From: Larkinella knui
GTDB lineage: Bacteria; Bacteroidota; Bacteroidia; Cytophagales; Spirosomataceae
DNA length: 64,000 nt
Direction of reading: 5' to 3'
NCBI RefSeq assembly: GCF_003858645.1
Contig: NZ_RQJP01000002.1
Span: 806,001-870,000, forward strand
Shown here: positions 43,172 through 52,939 of the stretch, in pieces
Layout: each line of letters opens with the position of its first letter
How positions within the stretch are numbered: the first letter of the stretch is position 1
Position numbers and translations under genes: made by a program
The notes under the pieces: generated by a model
What the model was told of the DNA's origin: nothing
Seen by the model: only the letters and a program-made list of their open reading frames with translations
Databases searched by the model: none

Positions 43172-45547
43172 ATGCTAACCAACTACCTCAAGATTGCCCT
43201 GCGCAACCTCTCGCGCAACAAACTATTTTCGCTGGTTAACATCATCGGACTGTCTTTGAGCATGGCCGTCGGAATCGGGATGTTGACCAGTCTGAAGGCT
43301 AATTTTGAGACGGATCATTTTCATCCATACCTGGAGCGCACGTTCCGCATTTTGACGGATGCCACGGCACCCGAAAGCAAAACGCGCTGGGCCACCACTC
43401 CGCAACCAATCGCATCCTCCATCCGGCAAATGAGCCCGGTCGAAGACGTGGTACAGGTGAGGCAGGGTGGCACAGTCCGGGTACTGACCGGGAAAGGAGA
43501 AATCGACATCAGGACGGTTTTTACGGAACCTTCCTTTTTCAACGTCTTTGGGTTCTCGCTTGTATCGGGAAATGCCAGTATGGCTTTGCAGTCACCGCAA
43601 ACGGTGTTGTTGAGTCAACCGGTTGCGCTCCGGCTTTTTGGCGGACAGGATGCGGTGGGGCAGACGGTTTTGTTCGACGGGCTGGGACTGTTTACGGTGG
43701 CGGGTATTATTCAGGAGCCGCCTTTACGGACGCACCTGCCCGTTGAAGCGGTATTCTCCCTGCAAGCCGCCCGGAGTCTGGAAAAAAACGGGCGTATTCC
43801 CGCGTTGTCGGAGGAGTGGACTGACTACAAATCCACGGCCACGTATGCCCTGTTACGCTCGGCCGACGATGCTCCGGCCTTCAATCAGTTGCTAAGTCGT
43901 CTGTACCCAAAGTCACAACAGGCCGGCCAACGGCAGACGCTGGCTTTTTCGGCGCAACCCCTCGAAGACATTACCCCCTGGGACCCGGCTATTCGGAATG
44001 ACCTGCACGCCGGGACAAACTGGTCGGGCATTGGGCTGAACCTGTTTTTAGTAGCGGCTCTTACCCTGCTGGCGGCTTTCAATTACACCAGTCTGTCGTT
44101 GGCGCGATCGCTCACCCGGGCGAAAGAAGTTGGCATTCGCAAAGCGAGTGGTGCGCTGGGCAATCAGATTATGAGCCAGTTTCTGACCGAGTCCACCCTC
44201 ATCGCCCTGCTTTCGCTGCTGGTCGGTTTTTTTCTCTGGTATTCGGTTATCAATTCGGGCTGGCTGCCACAATCCGATGCCCGCGCATCCTGGCCCGATG
44301 CTTCGTTGATGGGCTGGCTGTGTCTGTATGCGTTGTTGACCGGTTTGGCAGCGGGAGCAATCCCGGCGGGTTTCCTGGCGCGTTTTCAGCCGGTAGAGGT
44401 GCTCCGCAATTTGCAGACGATTCGCCTGTTCCGGGGCGTCGGTTTTTATCGGGTTCTGATTGTTATTCAATTTGCCGTTACCACCATGCTGATGGTGTTT
44501 CTGGTGGTGTTGCGCGACGTCGGTGTCAAGACCAGCGACCGCTTAAGGGGCGTATTACCCACCAACGTGGTGCTGCTCTCACTCCGGGGGGAGTCGGCGG
44601 CAACGCTCAGATTGCAACTGGAGCAACTTAGCCAGGTTCGGCGCGTAACCGCCACCAATCAGGTAGCCGTTTATCCCGCCATGAATACCTGCACGCTGCG
44701 GGTAGCGGGTGTTCCGACCGCCCGGACGGTGGTTTCAAAAGCCATCGATGAAACGTATGTTCCCGTTTTCGGACTGACCATGCGGGCGGGTCGAAACCTG
44801 CCGCCGAATCGTTCGTCAAACCGGGAGCAATACGTGCTGATCAATGAAATGCTGGCGCGGCAGCTTCCCGGCAACAAACCCGAAACCGCCGTAGGGCAAC
44901 GGATTCGCCTTGATTCGGCGGAAGTTTTCGTGGCGGGTGTCGTGGTGGAACCCGACGCTCAACTGGCTCCTGCGCAGGCTACCGTTTACCGCTACCAGCC
45001 CAATCTGGCGACTCTGCTGGCCCTACAAACCGAACCGGGTAGCGAAGCCGCCGTGATGGAACGCAGCCGCCGTATCTGGCAGCAATTGGTGCCCAACCGG
45101 TTGCCCGAAGTGTATCGATACGATCAGAAAATTCACGAGGACTTCCAGAGCGGTTTTGGTCAATTGAATACCTTTTTTGGCTTTTTCTGCGGACTGGTCA
45201 TGCTGGTAGCCTGCCTGGGAATTTTGGGAATCTCGGCCTACGCTGTGGAAGTACGCACACGGGAGATTGGCATTCGCCGAACGCTGGGCGCAGGACCTGG
45301 AGAAGTAATCTGGACCATGTCGAAAACGTTTGTAAAATTGCTCATGTGGGCGGGCGCATTCGGCATACCGGCGGGCTGGTTCTGCGGAAAACTGTTGCGC
45401 GACCGCATGGCGTCCAGCGTTGACCTGGGGCCCGAAAACCTGCTGATGGCTTTTGGACTCGTGTCGTTGGTGGCCGCATTGACGGTGTTGTCGCAGACCA
45501 TCAGGGCATCCTGGATAAAACCCGCAGACGTATTACGTGGTGAATAA
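43172..45547 (+). CDS. FtsX-like ABC permease P6 (most divergent paralogue)
   Basis: This permease has 791 residues from the ATG at 43172 (MLTNYLKIALRNLSRNKLFS); codons further upstream in frame overlap P5 and are not used. It keeps the double layout, but its signatures drift. The first coupling region is LARSLTRAKEVGIRKASGA (about 309-327). The second is EVRTREIGIRRTLGAG (about 692-707) instead of QRTKEIGxRKVLGAS. The tail is SQTIRASWIKPADVLRGE instead of SFQSIKAALMNPVKSL. The last helices lack the aromatic W-rich end seen in the other members. It may pair with P5 or carry a different cargo. No frame disruption is seen, so it looks functional. Confidence 0.92.
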   Translation: MLTNYLKIALRNLSRNKLFSLVNIIGLSLSMAVGIGMLTSLKANFETDHFHPYLERTFRILTDATAPESKTRWATTPQPIASSIRQMSPVEDVVQVRQGGTVRVLTGKGEIDIRTVFTEPSFFNVFGFSLVSGNASMALQSPQTVLLSQPVALRLFGGQDAVGQTVLFDGLGLFTVAGIIQEPPLRTHLPVEAVFSLQAARSLEKNGRIPALSEEWTDYKSTATYALLRSADDAPAFNQLLSRLYPKSQQAGQRQTLAFSAQPLEDITPWDPAIRNDLHAGTNWSGIGLNLFLVAALTLLAAFNYTSLSLARSLTRAKEVGIRKASGALGNQIMSQFLTESTLIALLSLLVGFFLWYSVINSGWLPQSDARASWPDASLMGWLCLYALLTGLAAGAIPAGFLARFQPVEVLRNLQTIRLFRGVGFYRVLIVIQFAVTTMLMVFLVVLRDVGVKTSDRLRGVLPTNVVLLSLRGESAATLRLQLEQLSQVRRVTATNQVAVYPAMNTCTLRVAGVPTARTVVSKAIDETYVPVFGLTMRAGRNLPPNRSSNREQYVLINEMLARQLPGNKPETAVGQRIRLDSAEVFVAGVVVEPDAQLAPAQATVYRYQPNLATLLALQTEPGSEAAVMERSRRIWQQLVPNRLPEVYRYDQKIHEDFQSGFGQLNTFFGFFCGLVMLVACLGILGISAYAVEVRTREIGIRRTLGAGPGEVIWTMSKTFVKLLMWAGAFGIPAGWFCGKLLRDRMASSVDLGPENLLMAFGLVSLVAALTVLSQTIRASWIKPADVLRGE

Positions 45548-45587
45548 AACTCACTCCATCATTTCGCAAAAAAACGCTCTTAACCTT

Positions 45588-47996
45588 ATGCTAAGAAACT
45601 ACTTCAAAATCGCCTTTCGGAATCTGTGGAGAAACAAGGTTTTCTCCGGTATCAACGTGTTTGGGCTGGCCGTCGGGCTGGCGTCATGCCTATTGCTGTA
45701 CCTGTACATTTCGCACGAGTTAAGTTACGATAACTTTCAGCAGAAAGCCGACCGAACGGTGCGGGTCGTGATGGAGTACAGCATGGAAGGGCAGGTCAAT
45801 AAAGTACCCGTCACCGGAACGAAGGTGGCACCGGAATTTGGGCGGCAGTTTCCGGAGGTCGAAGCGGGCGTCCGGCTGGAAAACCGCCAGGCCGTCGTTA
45901 GTTTCAAGGATCAGAAGTTCAGCGAGAAACGGGTAGTTTATGCCGATTCGGCGCTGTTTTCCATCTTTTCGTTTCAATTGAAACAGGGAAATCCCAAAAC
46001 CGCGCTGGCGGGCCCTAACCTCGTCGTTTTGTCGGAAACGTCGGCCCGAAAGTATTTCGGCAGCGAAAATCCGGTCGGAAAAACCGTGCGGATCAACGCC
46101 GGAGGTGGGGACAAGGAGTATGCCGTGACGGGTGTCGTGCAGGATTGTCCGGCCAACTCCCAAATCAAATACGACCTGCTGGCGTCGTTTACCACGCTCT
46201 CCGCGTCCAAAGATGAACAGTGGTTTTCGGCCAATTATGCCACGTATTTACTGCTGCGCAAACCGGAGTCGATTGCCACGCTGCAGGCCAAGATTCCCGG
46301 TTTTATGAAAACGCAGTTCAGCAAGGAAGAGATGTCGGGCGGTAATTACCTGACTTACAGCCTCGAGCCTCTGCGGAGTGTGCACCTTCATTCGGACGTC
46401 GAGGGGAATTTCGAACCCAACGGCGACCTGCTTTACATCTATATTTTCGGCTCCGTTGCGTTGCTGATTCTGGTCATTGCCTGCGTCAATTACATCAACC
46501 TGGCGACTTCGCGGGCCGTGGAGCGGGCGCAGGAAGTGGGCGTTCGGAAGGTGATGGGTGCGTTGCAGGCGCAGTTGTTCGGACAATTCATCGGCGAGTC
46601 GGTTCTAGTCACCTTCACCGCTTTGGGCCTGGGCCTGTTGCTGGTTTACCTGACCCTTCCGTTGTTCAACGAGTTGACCGACCGGGCATTTTCATTCGCC
46701 AGTTTGATGCAACCGCCGAATCTGCTGGGATTGTTCGCGCTTGTGCTGCTGGTCAGTTTTATTGCGGGTGGCTACCCGGCTTTGGTGCTGGCCCGGTTTG
46801 AGCCGGTTCGTGTTCTGAAAGGGCATTTAAAAACCGCCGGAGCCGGGCACTTCCGCCGGGCGCTGATCGTGTTTCAGTTTGCGATTACCGCCTTCCTGAT
46901 TGTCTGTACCTTGCTGGTTCGCAACCAGTTGTCCTATATTCAGGATAAAAAACTCGGCTACAGCAAAGATCATGTGCTGGTGTTGCCTGCCGATCGGGAT
47001 GTGAACGAAAAAATCCGGGCGTTGAAATCCGAGTTCCGGCAGAATGCGAATGTGCAGCAGGTGACCCGGGCCTACGAATCGCCGGTGTATATCAACGGCG
47101 GCTACGGCATGCACCGCACCGGCACCCCCGAAGACCAGTACAAATCGGTAACGGCCCTGCCCGCCGACGAAGATTTTGTCAAAACGATGGGCCTGCGGAT
47201 TGTGGTGGGTCGCGACTGGACGCCCGCAGATCTGGAACAGGCCACCACACCCGGCAGCGACAGTTTGCGCCATTTTCATTTTATCCTGAATGAATCGGCG
47301 GTGAAAGAAATGGGCTGGAAATCGGCCCGGGAAGCCGTTGGCCAGAAAATGGATATGGGCAAGCAAAGACCCGGTATCGTTGGTGCCGTGATCGAAGATT
47401 TTCATTTTGCCTCCATGAAGCAGAAAATCAGCCCGCTGGTCATTTTTCCGGAACAGGGTGGTCACGTGCTGCTGGTAAAACTGTCGGGAAGCCAGTTGCC
47501 CAACACGCTGCAGTTTCTGGAAGAAAAGTGGAAAAGCCTGGTACCGTCGCGTCCGTTCGAGTACGAATTTCTGGATGAAGAATTCAACAAACTGTATTCT
47601 GCCGAAAGTCGTACCGGTCAGATTTTCAGCGTCTTCTCTTTTCTATCCATTCTGCTGGCGTGTCTGGGTTTGTTCGGGTTGTCGGCCTATACAACGGCGC
47701 AGCGTACCAAAGAAATCGGCATCCGGAAGGTGTTGGGCGCGTCGGTGCCCAACATTGTGCTACTGCTTTCCAAAGATTTCCTGAAGCTGGTTTTGATCGC
47801 GATCGTTCTCGCTTCGCCCCTGGCGTGGTGGGCCATGAACCGCTGGTTGCAGGACTTCGTCTACCGCATCGACGTGGAGTGGTGGGTCTTCGTCGTCGCT
47901 GGCGTCATTGCCGTCGGTATTGCGTTTGTAACGGTTTCGTTCCAGAGCATCAAAGCCGCGTTGATGAACCCGGTGAAGAGCTTGAAGACGGAATAG
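45588..47996 (+). CDS. FtsX-like ABC permease P7
   Basis: I choose the ATG at 45588 (MLRNYFKIAFRNLWRNKVFS); the in-frame codons before it overlap the P6 end. It has 802 residues. Coupling regions are TSRAVERAQEVGVRKVMGA (about 306-324) and QRTKEIGIRKVLGAS (about 703-718). The second periplasmic domain has a short insert (DLEQATTPGSDSLRHFH) between the conserved GR(D) and LNESAVKEMGW motifs. The tail is SFQSIKAALMNPVKSLKTE. The last 22 bp, together with the following palindrome, are identical to the end of P8. Confidence 0.93.
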   Translation: MLRNYFKIAFRNLWRNKVFSGINVFGLAVGLASCLLLYLYISHELSYDNFQQKADRTVRVVMEYSMEGQVNKVPVTGTKVAPEFGRQFPEVEAGVRLENRQAVVSFKDQKFSEKRVVYADSALFSIFSFQLKQGNPKTALAGPNLVVLSETSARKYFGSENPVGKTVRINAGGGDKEYAVTGVVQDCPANSQIKYDLLASFTTLSASKDEQWFSANYATYLLLRKPESIATLQAKIPGFMKTQFSKEEMSGGNYLTYSLEPLRSVHLHSDVEGNFEPNGDLLYIYIFGSVALLILVIACVNYINLATSRAVERAQEVGVRKVMGALQAQLFGQFIGESVLVTFTALGLGLLLVYLTLPLFNELTDRAFSFASLMQPPNLLGLFALVLLVSFIAGGYPALVLARFEPVRVLKGHLKTAGAGHFRRALIVFQFAITAFLIVCTLLVRNQLSYIQDKKLGYSKDHVLVLPADRDVNEKIRALKSEFRQNANVQQVTRAYESPVYINGGYGMHRTGTPEDQYKSVTALPADEDFVKTMGLRIVVGRDWTPADLEQATTPGSDSLRHFHFILNESAVKEMGWKSAREAVGQKMDMGKQRPGIVGAVIEDFHFASMKQKISPLVIFPEQGGHVLLVKLSGSQLPNTLQFLEEKWKSLVPSRPFEYEFLDEEFNKLYSAESRTGQIFSVFSFLSILLACLGLFGLSAYTTAQRTKEIGIRKVLGASVPNIVLLLSKDFLKLVLIAIVLASPLAWWAMNRWLQDFVYRIDVEWWVFVVAGVIAVGIAFVTVSFQSIKAALMNPVKSLKTE

Positions 47997-47997
47997 C

Positions 47998-48080
47998 GTA
48001 CCCACGGACCGCCCCGTTCAGTCCGTGTTTTTATTTATTCAACACGTAGTTCAAAAACACGGACTTTAGTTCGTGGGTAC
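47998..48080. repeat. Palindromic spacer P7/P8 (family A)
   Basis: The element begins 1 bp after the P7 stop (GTACCCACGGACCGCCCCGT) and ends with GGACTTTAGTTCGTGGGTAC, 4 bp before the P8 ATG. Its left half is identical over about 47 bp to the P8/P9 spacer. The middle is an AT-rich loop (TTTTTATTTATTC). Confidence 0.82.
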
Positions 48081-48084
48081 GAGC

Positions 48085-50475
48085 ATGATCCGAAACAACC
48101 TCAAAATCGCCTGTCGTACCTTGCTTCGGCACAGAATTTACTCCGGTATCAACATTTCGGGCTTAGCCGTGGGTCTGGCGACGACGCTCTTGATTCTGCT
48201 CTGGATACATCATGAGATCAGTTATGACCGGTTTCACACCCAGCACGACCGCATCTACCGGGTGATGCTGAATCTGTCGCCCCCTTCCGACGCAACGCAG
48301 ACCTACGAGAGCGTACCGATGCCGATGGCCGACGCCCTCAAGCGCGAGATACCGGGCGTGGCGCGGGCGACGCGCTTTTCGTGGGGTGAACGAACGTTGT
48401 TTTCGTTCGGCGACAAATCGATCACGGAGGAAGGGCGATCCGTCGAACCGGACTTTTTGAAAATCTTCCATTTCCCGCTGCTAAGGGGTAACCCGGCCAC
48501 CGCATTGACCGAACCCAATACCTTGTTGATTACGGAACGGCTGGCCCGAAAATACTTCGGAGCAACCAATCCGGTGGGGAAAGTGATTCACATCGATCAG
48601 TCAACGGATTGTAAAGTGGTCGGCGTACTGGCCGACATCCCCACCAACTCGACCCTGCGATTTGATTACCTCCGACCTTTTCAAGCGAAAAAAATTCAAT
48701 CGGCCGATTGGGCGGATAACAACATCCAGGTGTTTGTGATGCTTACGCCGGGGGCCAGCGCAGAAGCGGTTCAAACCCAATTGCAACGGATGACCCGTCG
48801 GCACCTGCCCACCATGAAGGACCGGGCGTACTTCCTCCAGGCCATGAACGACTGGTACTTGCGTACCGATTTCAGGAACGGGCGCTACGCCGGGGGCGGG
48901 CGCATCGTGTACGTCCGGCTTTTTGGCCTGGTCGCTCTGTTTGTGCTGTTGATTGCCTGCATTAATTTCATGAACCTTTCCACCGCCCGGGCGATGCAAC
49001 GGGCGAAGGAGGTAGGGGTTCGAAAGGCCATCGGGGCCAACCAATCGATGCTGATCCGGCAATTTCTGGGCGAGTCCCTGCTATTGACCTTTCTGGCTGG
49101 CGGGCTGGCCGTGGGGCTTGTGTTGCTGGTGTTGCCATTCTTCAATGAGCTGCTGGGAAAACCGTATTTCAACGCACCCGCTGAAAACCGGATTTTTATC
49201 GACTGGCAGAACCCGGGGTACTACGGGGCCTATTTCGGGGTATTGTTGCTAACGGGTTTGCTGGCGGGTTTGTATCCGGCTTTTGTCTTGTCGTCGTTCC
49301 AGCCGGTTCGGGTATTGAAGGGTTTGCGTACCTATACCGTACGGACCGGATGGCTTCGGTTGCCGACCATCCGGGAATCGCTGGTGGTCGTGCAATTCAT
49401 GGCAAGTGTCCTGTTGGTGATTGGTACGGTCGTTGTTTACCGGCAGATCCGTTTCATTCAAACCATCAACCTGGGCTACCAGAAAGAGAACGTCTTGTAC
49501 TTTAATTGGGGCGATATCGACATCGACCGGTTGGAATACGCCCTGCAAAAAATCGCTAACACACCGGGCGTAAAAGCCGTTACATTGGCCAACACCGATT
49601 TTCTGGGCATCGGGCGCAAAAGCTACCCCACCTGGCCCGGCCAACCCGCCAACGCCCAGGTGCTGACGGGTATCCTGAACGCCGACGCTAATTTGCTGCC
49701 GACGATGGGGATTCAACTCAAAACGGGCCGGAATTTTTCGCGCACCTTCGCCACCGATACCGCCAACGTCATCCTGAACGAGGAAGCGGTCCGGCAAATG
49801 AAGCTGAAACGACCTATTGGTCAGTTGATGACGGCAGAGGGTATTTCAGGAAAGGTCATCGGCGTGGTCAAAGATTTTCATTTGTCCACCATCCATATGC
49901 GCATCGAACCGCTGATTATCCGGTATCGTCCGGCAGAGACGCAGTTGATTTTTGCCCGAATCGACGGGCATGACGTACCCGGTACGGTCCGTGCGCTGGA
50001 GAAAACGTATCAGTCGCTCAAACCGGGCTTTTTGTTCAACTATATTTTTCTGGATCAGGGCTACGACTGGATGTATCGCACTGAACAACAGGTGAGTACG
50101 CTCGCTACCTGGTTTTCGGGTCTGGCCCTGTTTATTTCCTGCCTGGGCCTGTTCGGACTGGCTTCGTTCGCCGTTGAGCGACGAACGAAGGAGATCGGGA
50201 TTCGCAAGGTGCTGGGAGCATCGCTATCCGGTATTTTTATGCTGATCTCCGGCGAGTTTGTGGTCCTGGTGCTGGTCGCCATAGCCCTGGCGTCTTTTCC
50301 GGCCTGGTACGTGATGAACGACTGGCTGAGCCAATTCGCCTATAAAGTAAATCTCTCGTGGTGGATTTTCGCTTTGGCGGGGTCGCTGGCGGTTTTCATT
50401 GCCTTGCTGACGGTCGGTTTTCAGAGCATTCGGGCGGCTTTGATGAATCCGGTCAAGAGCTTGAAGACGGAATAG
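48085..50475 (+). CDS. FtsX-like ABC permease P8
   Basis: The ATG at 48085 (MIRNNLKIACRTLLRHRIYS) is used; 796 residues. The first periplasmic domain is short. Coupling regions are TARAMQRAKEVGVRKAIGA (about 299-317) and ERRTKEIGIRKVLGAS (about 697-712). The second periplasmic domain starts with IRFIQTINLGYQKENVLYF, the array-conserved loop after helix five. The tail reads GFQSIRAALMNPVKSLKTE. Palindromes border the gene on both sides, and P7 and P8 share identical 3' ends, so this unit may have arisen or been homogenised recently. Confidence 0.93.
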   Translation: MIRNNLKIACRTLLRHRIYSGINISGLAVGLATTLLILLWIHHEISYDRFHTQHDRIYRVMLNLSPPSDATQTYESVPMPMADALKREIPGVARATRFSWGERTLFSFGDKSITEEGRSVEPDFLKIFHFPLLRGNPATALTEPNTLLITERLARKYFGATNPVGKVIHIDQSTDCKVVGVLADIPTNSTLRFDYLRPFQAKKIQSADWADNNIQVFVMLTPGASAEAVQTQLQRMTRRHLPTMKDRAYFLQAMNDWYLRTDFRNGRYAGGGRIVYVRLFGLVALFVLLIACINFMNLSTARAMQRAKEVGVRKAIGANQSMLIRQFLGESLLLTFLAGGLAVGLVLLVLPFFNELLGKPYFNAPAENRIFIDWQNPGYYGAYFGVLLLTGLLAGLYPAFVLSSFQPVRVLKGLRTYTVRTGWLRLPTIRESLVVVQFMASVLLVIGTVVVYRQIRFIQTINLGYQKENVLYFNWGDIDIDRLEYALQKIANTPGVKAVTLANTDFLGIGRKSYPTWPGQPANAQVLTGILNADANLLPTMGIQLKTGRNFSRTFATDTANVILNEEAVRQMKLKRPIGQLMTAEGISGKVIGVVKDFHLSTIHMRIEPLIIRYRPAETQLIFARIDGHDVPGTVRALEKTYQSLKPGFLFNYIFLDQGYDWMYRTEQQVSTLATWFSGLALFISCLGLFGLASFAVERRTKEIGIRKVLGASLSGIFMLISGEFVVLVLVAIALASFPAWYVMNDWLSQFAYKVNLSWWIFALAGSLAVFIALLTVGFQSIRAALMNPVKSLKTE

Positions 50476-50476
50476 C

Positions 50477-50560
50477 GTACCCACGGACCGCCCCGTTCAG
50501 TCCGTGTTTTTATTTATTCAACAACCATTTCAAAAAATACGGACTTGAGTCCGTGGGTAC
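50477..50560. repeat. Palindromic spacer P8/P9 (family A)
   Basis: Same build as the P7/P8 spacer: GTACCCACGGACCGCCCCGT at the left, GGACTTGAGTCCGTGGGTAC at the right, AT-rich loop between. It starts 1 bp after the P8 stop and ends 3 bp before the P9 ATG, leaving almost no room for another ribosome-binding site. Confidence 0.82.
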
Positions 50561-50563
50561 GTT

Positions 50564-52939
50564 ATGATCCGGAACTACGTCAAAATCGCCCTTCGCCAAC
50601 TGCGATCCAACCCATTGTTCAGCTTCCTGAACATCCTCGGTCTGACCGTCGGACTGGCCGTCAGCACGTTCATCGCCCTCTACGTCTGGCACGAGTTTCA
50701 TTACGACCGCCATCATCCGTTCGCCGGGCGGACCTACCGCCTGTTGTCAGTTTCCAAATACGGTGGCGATGAGTTCATGATGGCCGGTTTGCACGAGTCG
50801 TTCGCTACGGCCATTAAACAACAGATTCCGGAAGCGGAAGAGGTGGTGCGGTTATCCGACGGGTTTGGCGATGTCGTATTGCAGTCGGATGAAAAACACC
50901 GGTTTAAAGAAGAAAATATTGGTATTGCCGAAAGTCCGGCTCTGTCGGTTCTGGGCCTTCGCCTGCTCAGTGGGAATCCGAAAACCGCCCTCAGCGAACC
51001 GGGCCGTATCGTGCTGACCCGCGCCCTGGCTGAAAAGTATTTCGGAAACCAGTATCCCATCGGACGCCCGTTGGTCTACGACAAACACTACACACTCACG
51101 GTTTCGGGCGTGCTCGACGACCTGCCGACCAACTCGGTGCTCCAGTTCAACGCGCTGGTGTCCTTAAGCTCGATGCCAACGCTGGGGCCAAATGCGCAAA
51201 ATATCTATAAATCAGCCGGTTTTTTAACCCATTACCTGGTGCTTCGTCCGGGAGCCAACATAGCCCGGGTTGAAGCCAAGCTCAAAAAAGTAAATGCCGG
51301 TATTCAGTTCGTGGATATAAGTGCCAACTATGTTCTCGAAGCGATGCCTACGCTGCACCTCGACAGCCGGATGGCACCCAAAACCGCCCGGCAATCGCTC
51401 TACATTCTCCTGACCGTTGCCCTGGTCATTCTGGCGTTGGCGGTCATCAATTACGTGAGCCTGACCACCGCCCGCGCCACCAAACGCGCCCGCGAGGTGG
51501 GCGTTCGGAAAGCCGTTGGCGGACAGCGAAATGAGTTGATCGGCCAGTTTTTTACCGAATCATTCCTGACTACTACCCTGGCTTTTGTCCTGTCGCTGGG
51601 CGTTTTGCAGGCGTTGTTTCCGTGGGCCAATCAGGCACTGGACCTGCACATGGACAACCGGGTGTTGCAACAGGGGCCGTATTGGGGTTTGCTGCTGACA
51701 TTGTGGCTGGGGTGTTCGCTGCTGGCGGGGAGTTATCCGGCGTTGCTACTGTCACGGTTCCGGCCACAGGAAGTCCTGAAAGGCACCATGAGTTCGGGCC
51801 GCAGCGGGGCCGCCGTTCGCCGGGTGTTTACCACCATGCAGTTTGCCACCTCGATCGGTCTGCTGATTTGCAGCATTGTGTTGTATACCCAAATGCGGTT
51901 TTTACGCACTAAAAATCTGGGCATCAACCGGTCACAAGTCGTTGCGATGAAGATCGATGCCGAAATGGCGACGCAATTTCCGGCCTTGCGCGATGAAGTC
52001 CGGCAGTGGGCGGGTCCCGAAAACGTGGCGGTTTCCAATACGGCTTTGTTTACCAACAACATCTCTACCTGGTTTATGAAGACGGAAAAAACCAAAAAGC
52101 AGGTGATGGTGAATGTGCTGGCGGTGGACAAAACGTTCTTTAAAATGATGGGAATTCGCTGGTTATACGCGCCCGTCGGCTGGGATCAAAAACCGGTCAC
52201 AAACGAGCTAACGGTTTTCAACCAGACGTTGATGAAGGAAGCCGGAATCAAAGGCAATCCGCTGCACCAGGCCCCGCCCTTTAAGGACGTAAAAACCGCC
52301 GGTGTTGTCGCCGATTTCCACGTCCGCAGCCTGCACGGACCGGTTTCGCCCATGCAACTGAGTGTGGTGAGCGATACGTCTAAAGCGGTGGTAGCCCGGG
52401 GCGGTTTTCTGCTGGTTCGCCTGAATCCCCACACGGACGTGTCGAAATCACTGGAAAAACTGAAGGCCCTTTATGATGCCAGCAAACCGGCGGTGCCGTT
52501 CGATTATTATTTTCTCGACGATGCTTACGATAAGCTCTACGCCAAAGAGCAGCAGCTGATGCGGTTGTTTAACGGCTTTACGGGCCTGACCCTGCTGGTG
52601 GCCAGTCTGGGCCTGCTGGGGCTGATTACGTTCTCGGTGGAAGCCCGTACGAAAGAAATCGGCATCCGGAAAGTGCTGGGAGCCTCCGTCCCCGGGATTG
52701 TCACGCTGCTGTCCAAAGACTTCCTGAAACTCGTTGTGCTGTCCATGCTGATTGCCTCGCCCGTTGCCTGGTACGCGATGGATAAGTGGTTGCAGGCGTT
52801 TGAATACAAAGTGGCCATTCAGTGGTGGATGTTCGCCCTGGCGGGCGGTTCTGCCATGCTGATTGCCGGATTGACGGTCAGTTTCCAAAGCATCAAAGCG
52901 GCTTTGATGAATCCGGTGAAGAGTCTGCGTAGTGACTAA
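50564..52939 (+). CDS. FtsX-like ABC permease P9
   Basis: This permease has 791 residues from the ATG at 50564 (MIRNYVKIALRQLRSNPLFS). Coupling regions are TARATKRAREVGVRKAVGG (about 302-320) and EARTKEIGIRKVLGAS (about 693-708). The second periplasmic domain is atypical: MVNVLAVDKTFFKMMGIRWL replaces the DYLKTxGLKLxxGRDF motif, and the insert YAPVGWDQKPVTNELTVFNQ follows. The tail is SFQSIKAALMNPVKSLRSD. The last 47 bp overlap the end of the opposing RAYT transposase gene. It closes the first block of permeases. Confidence 0.93.
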   Translation: MIRNYVKIALRQLRSNPLFSFLNILGLTVGLAVSTFIALYVWHEFHYDRHHPFAGRTYRLLSVSKYGGDEFMMAGLHESFATAIKQQIPEAEEVVRLSDGFGDVVLQSDEKHRFKEENIGIAESPALSVLGLRLLSGNPKTALSEPGRIVLTRALAEKYFGNQYPIGRPLVYDKHYTLTVSGVLDDLPTNSVLQFNALVSLSSMPTLGPNAQNIYKSAGFLTHYLVLRPGANIARVEAKLKKVNAGIQFVDISANYVLEAMPTLHLDSRMAPKTARQSLYILLTVALVILALAVINYVSLTTARATKRAREVGVRKAVGGQRNELIGQFFTESFLTTTLAFVLSLGVLQALFPWANQALDLHMDNRVLQQGPYWGLLLTLWLGCSLLAGSYPALLLSRFRPQEVLKGTMSSGRSGAAVRRVFTTMQFATSIGLLICSIVLYTQMRFLRTKNLGINRSQVVAMKIDAEMATQFPALRDEVRQWAGPENVAVSNTALFTNNISTWFMKTEKTKKQVMVNVLAVDKTFFKMMGIRWLYAPVGWDQKPVTNELTVFNQTLMKEAGIKGNPLHQAPPFKDVKTAGVVADFHVRSLHGPVSPMQLSVVSDTSKAVVARGGFLLVRLNPHTDVSKSLEKLKALYDASKPAVPFDYYFLDDAYDKLYAKEQQLMRLFNGFTGLTLLVASLGLLGLITFSVEARTKEIGIRKVLGASVPGIVTLLSKDFLKLVVLSMLIASPVAWYAMDKWLQAFEYKVAIQWWMFALAGGSAMLIAGLTVSFQSIKAALMNPVKSLRSD

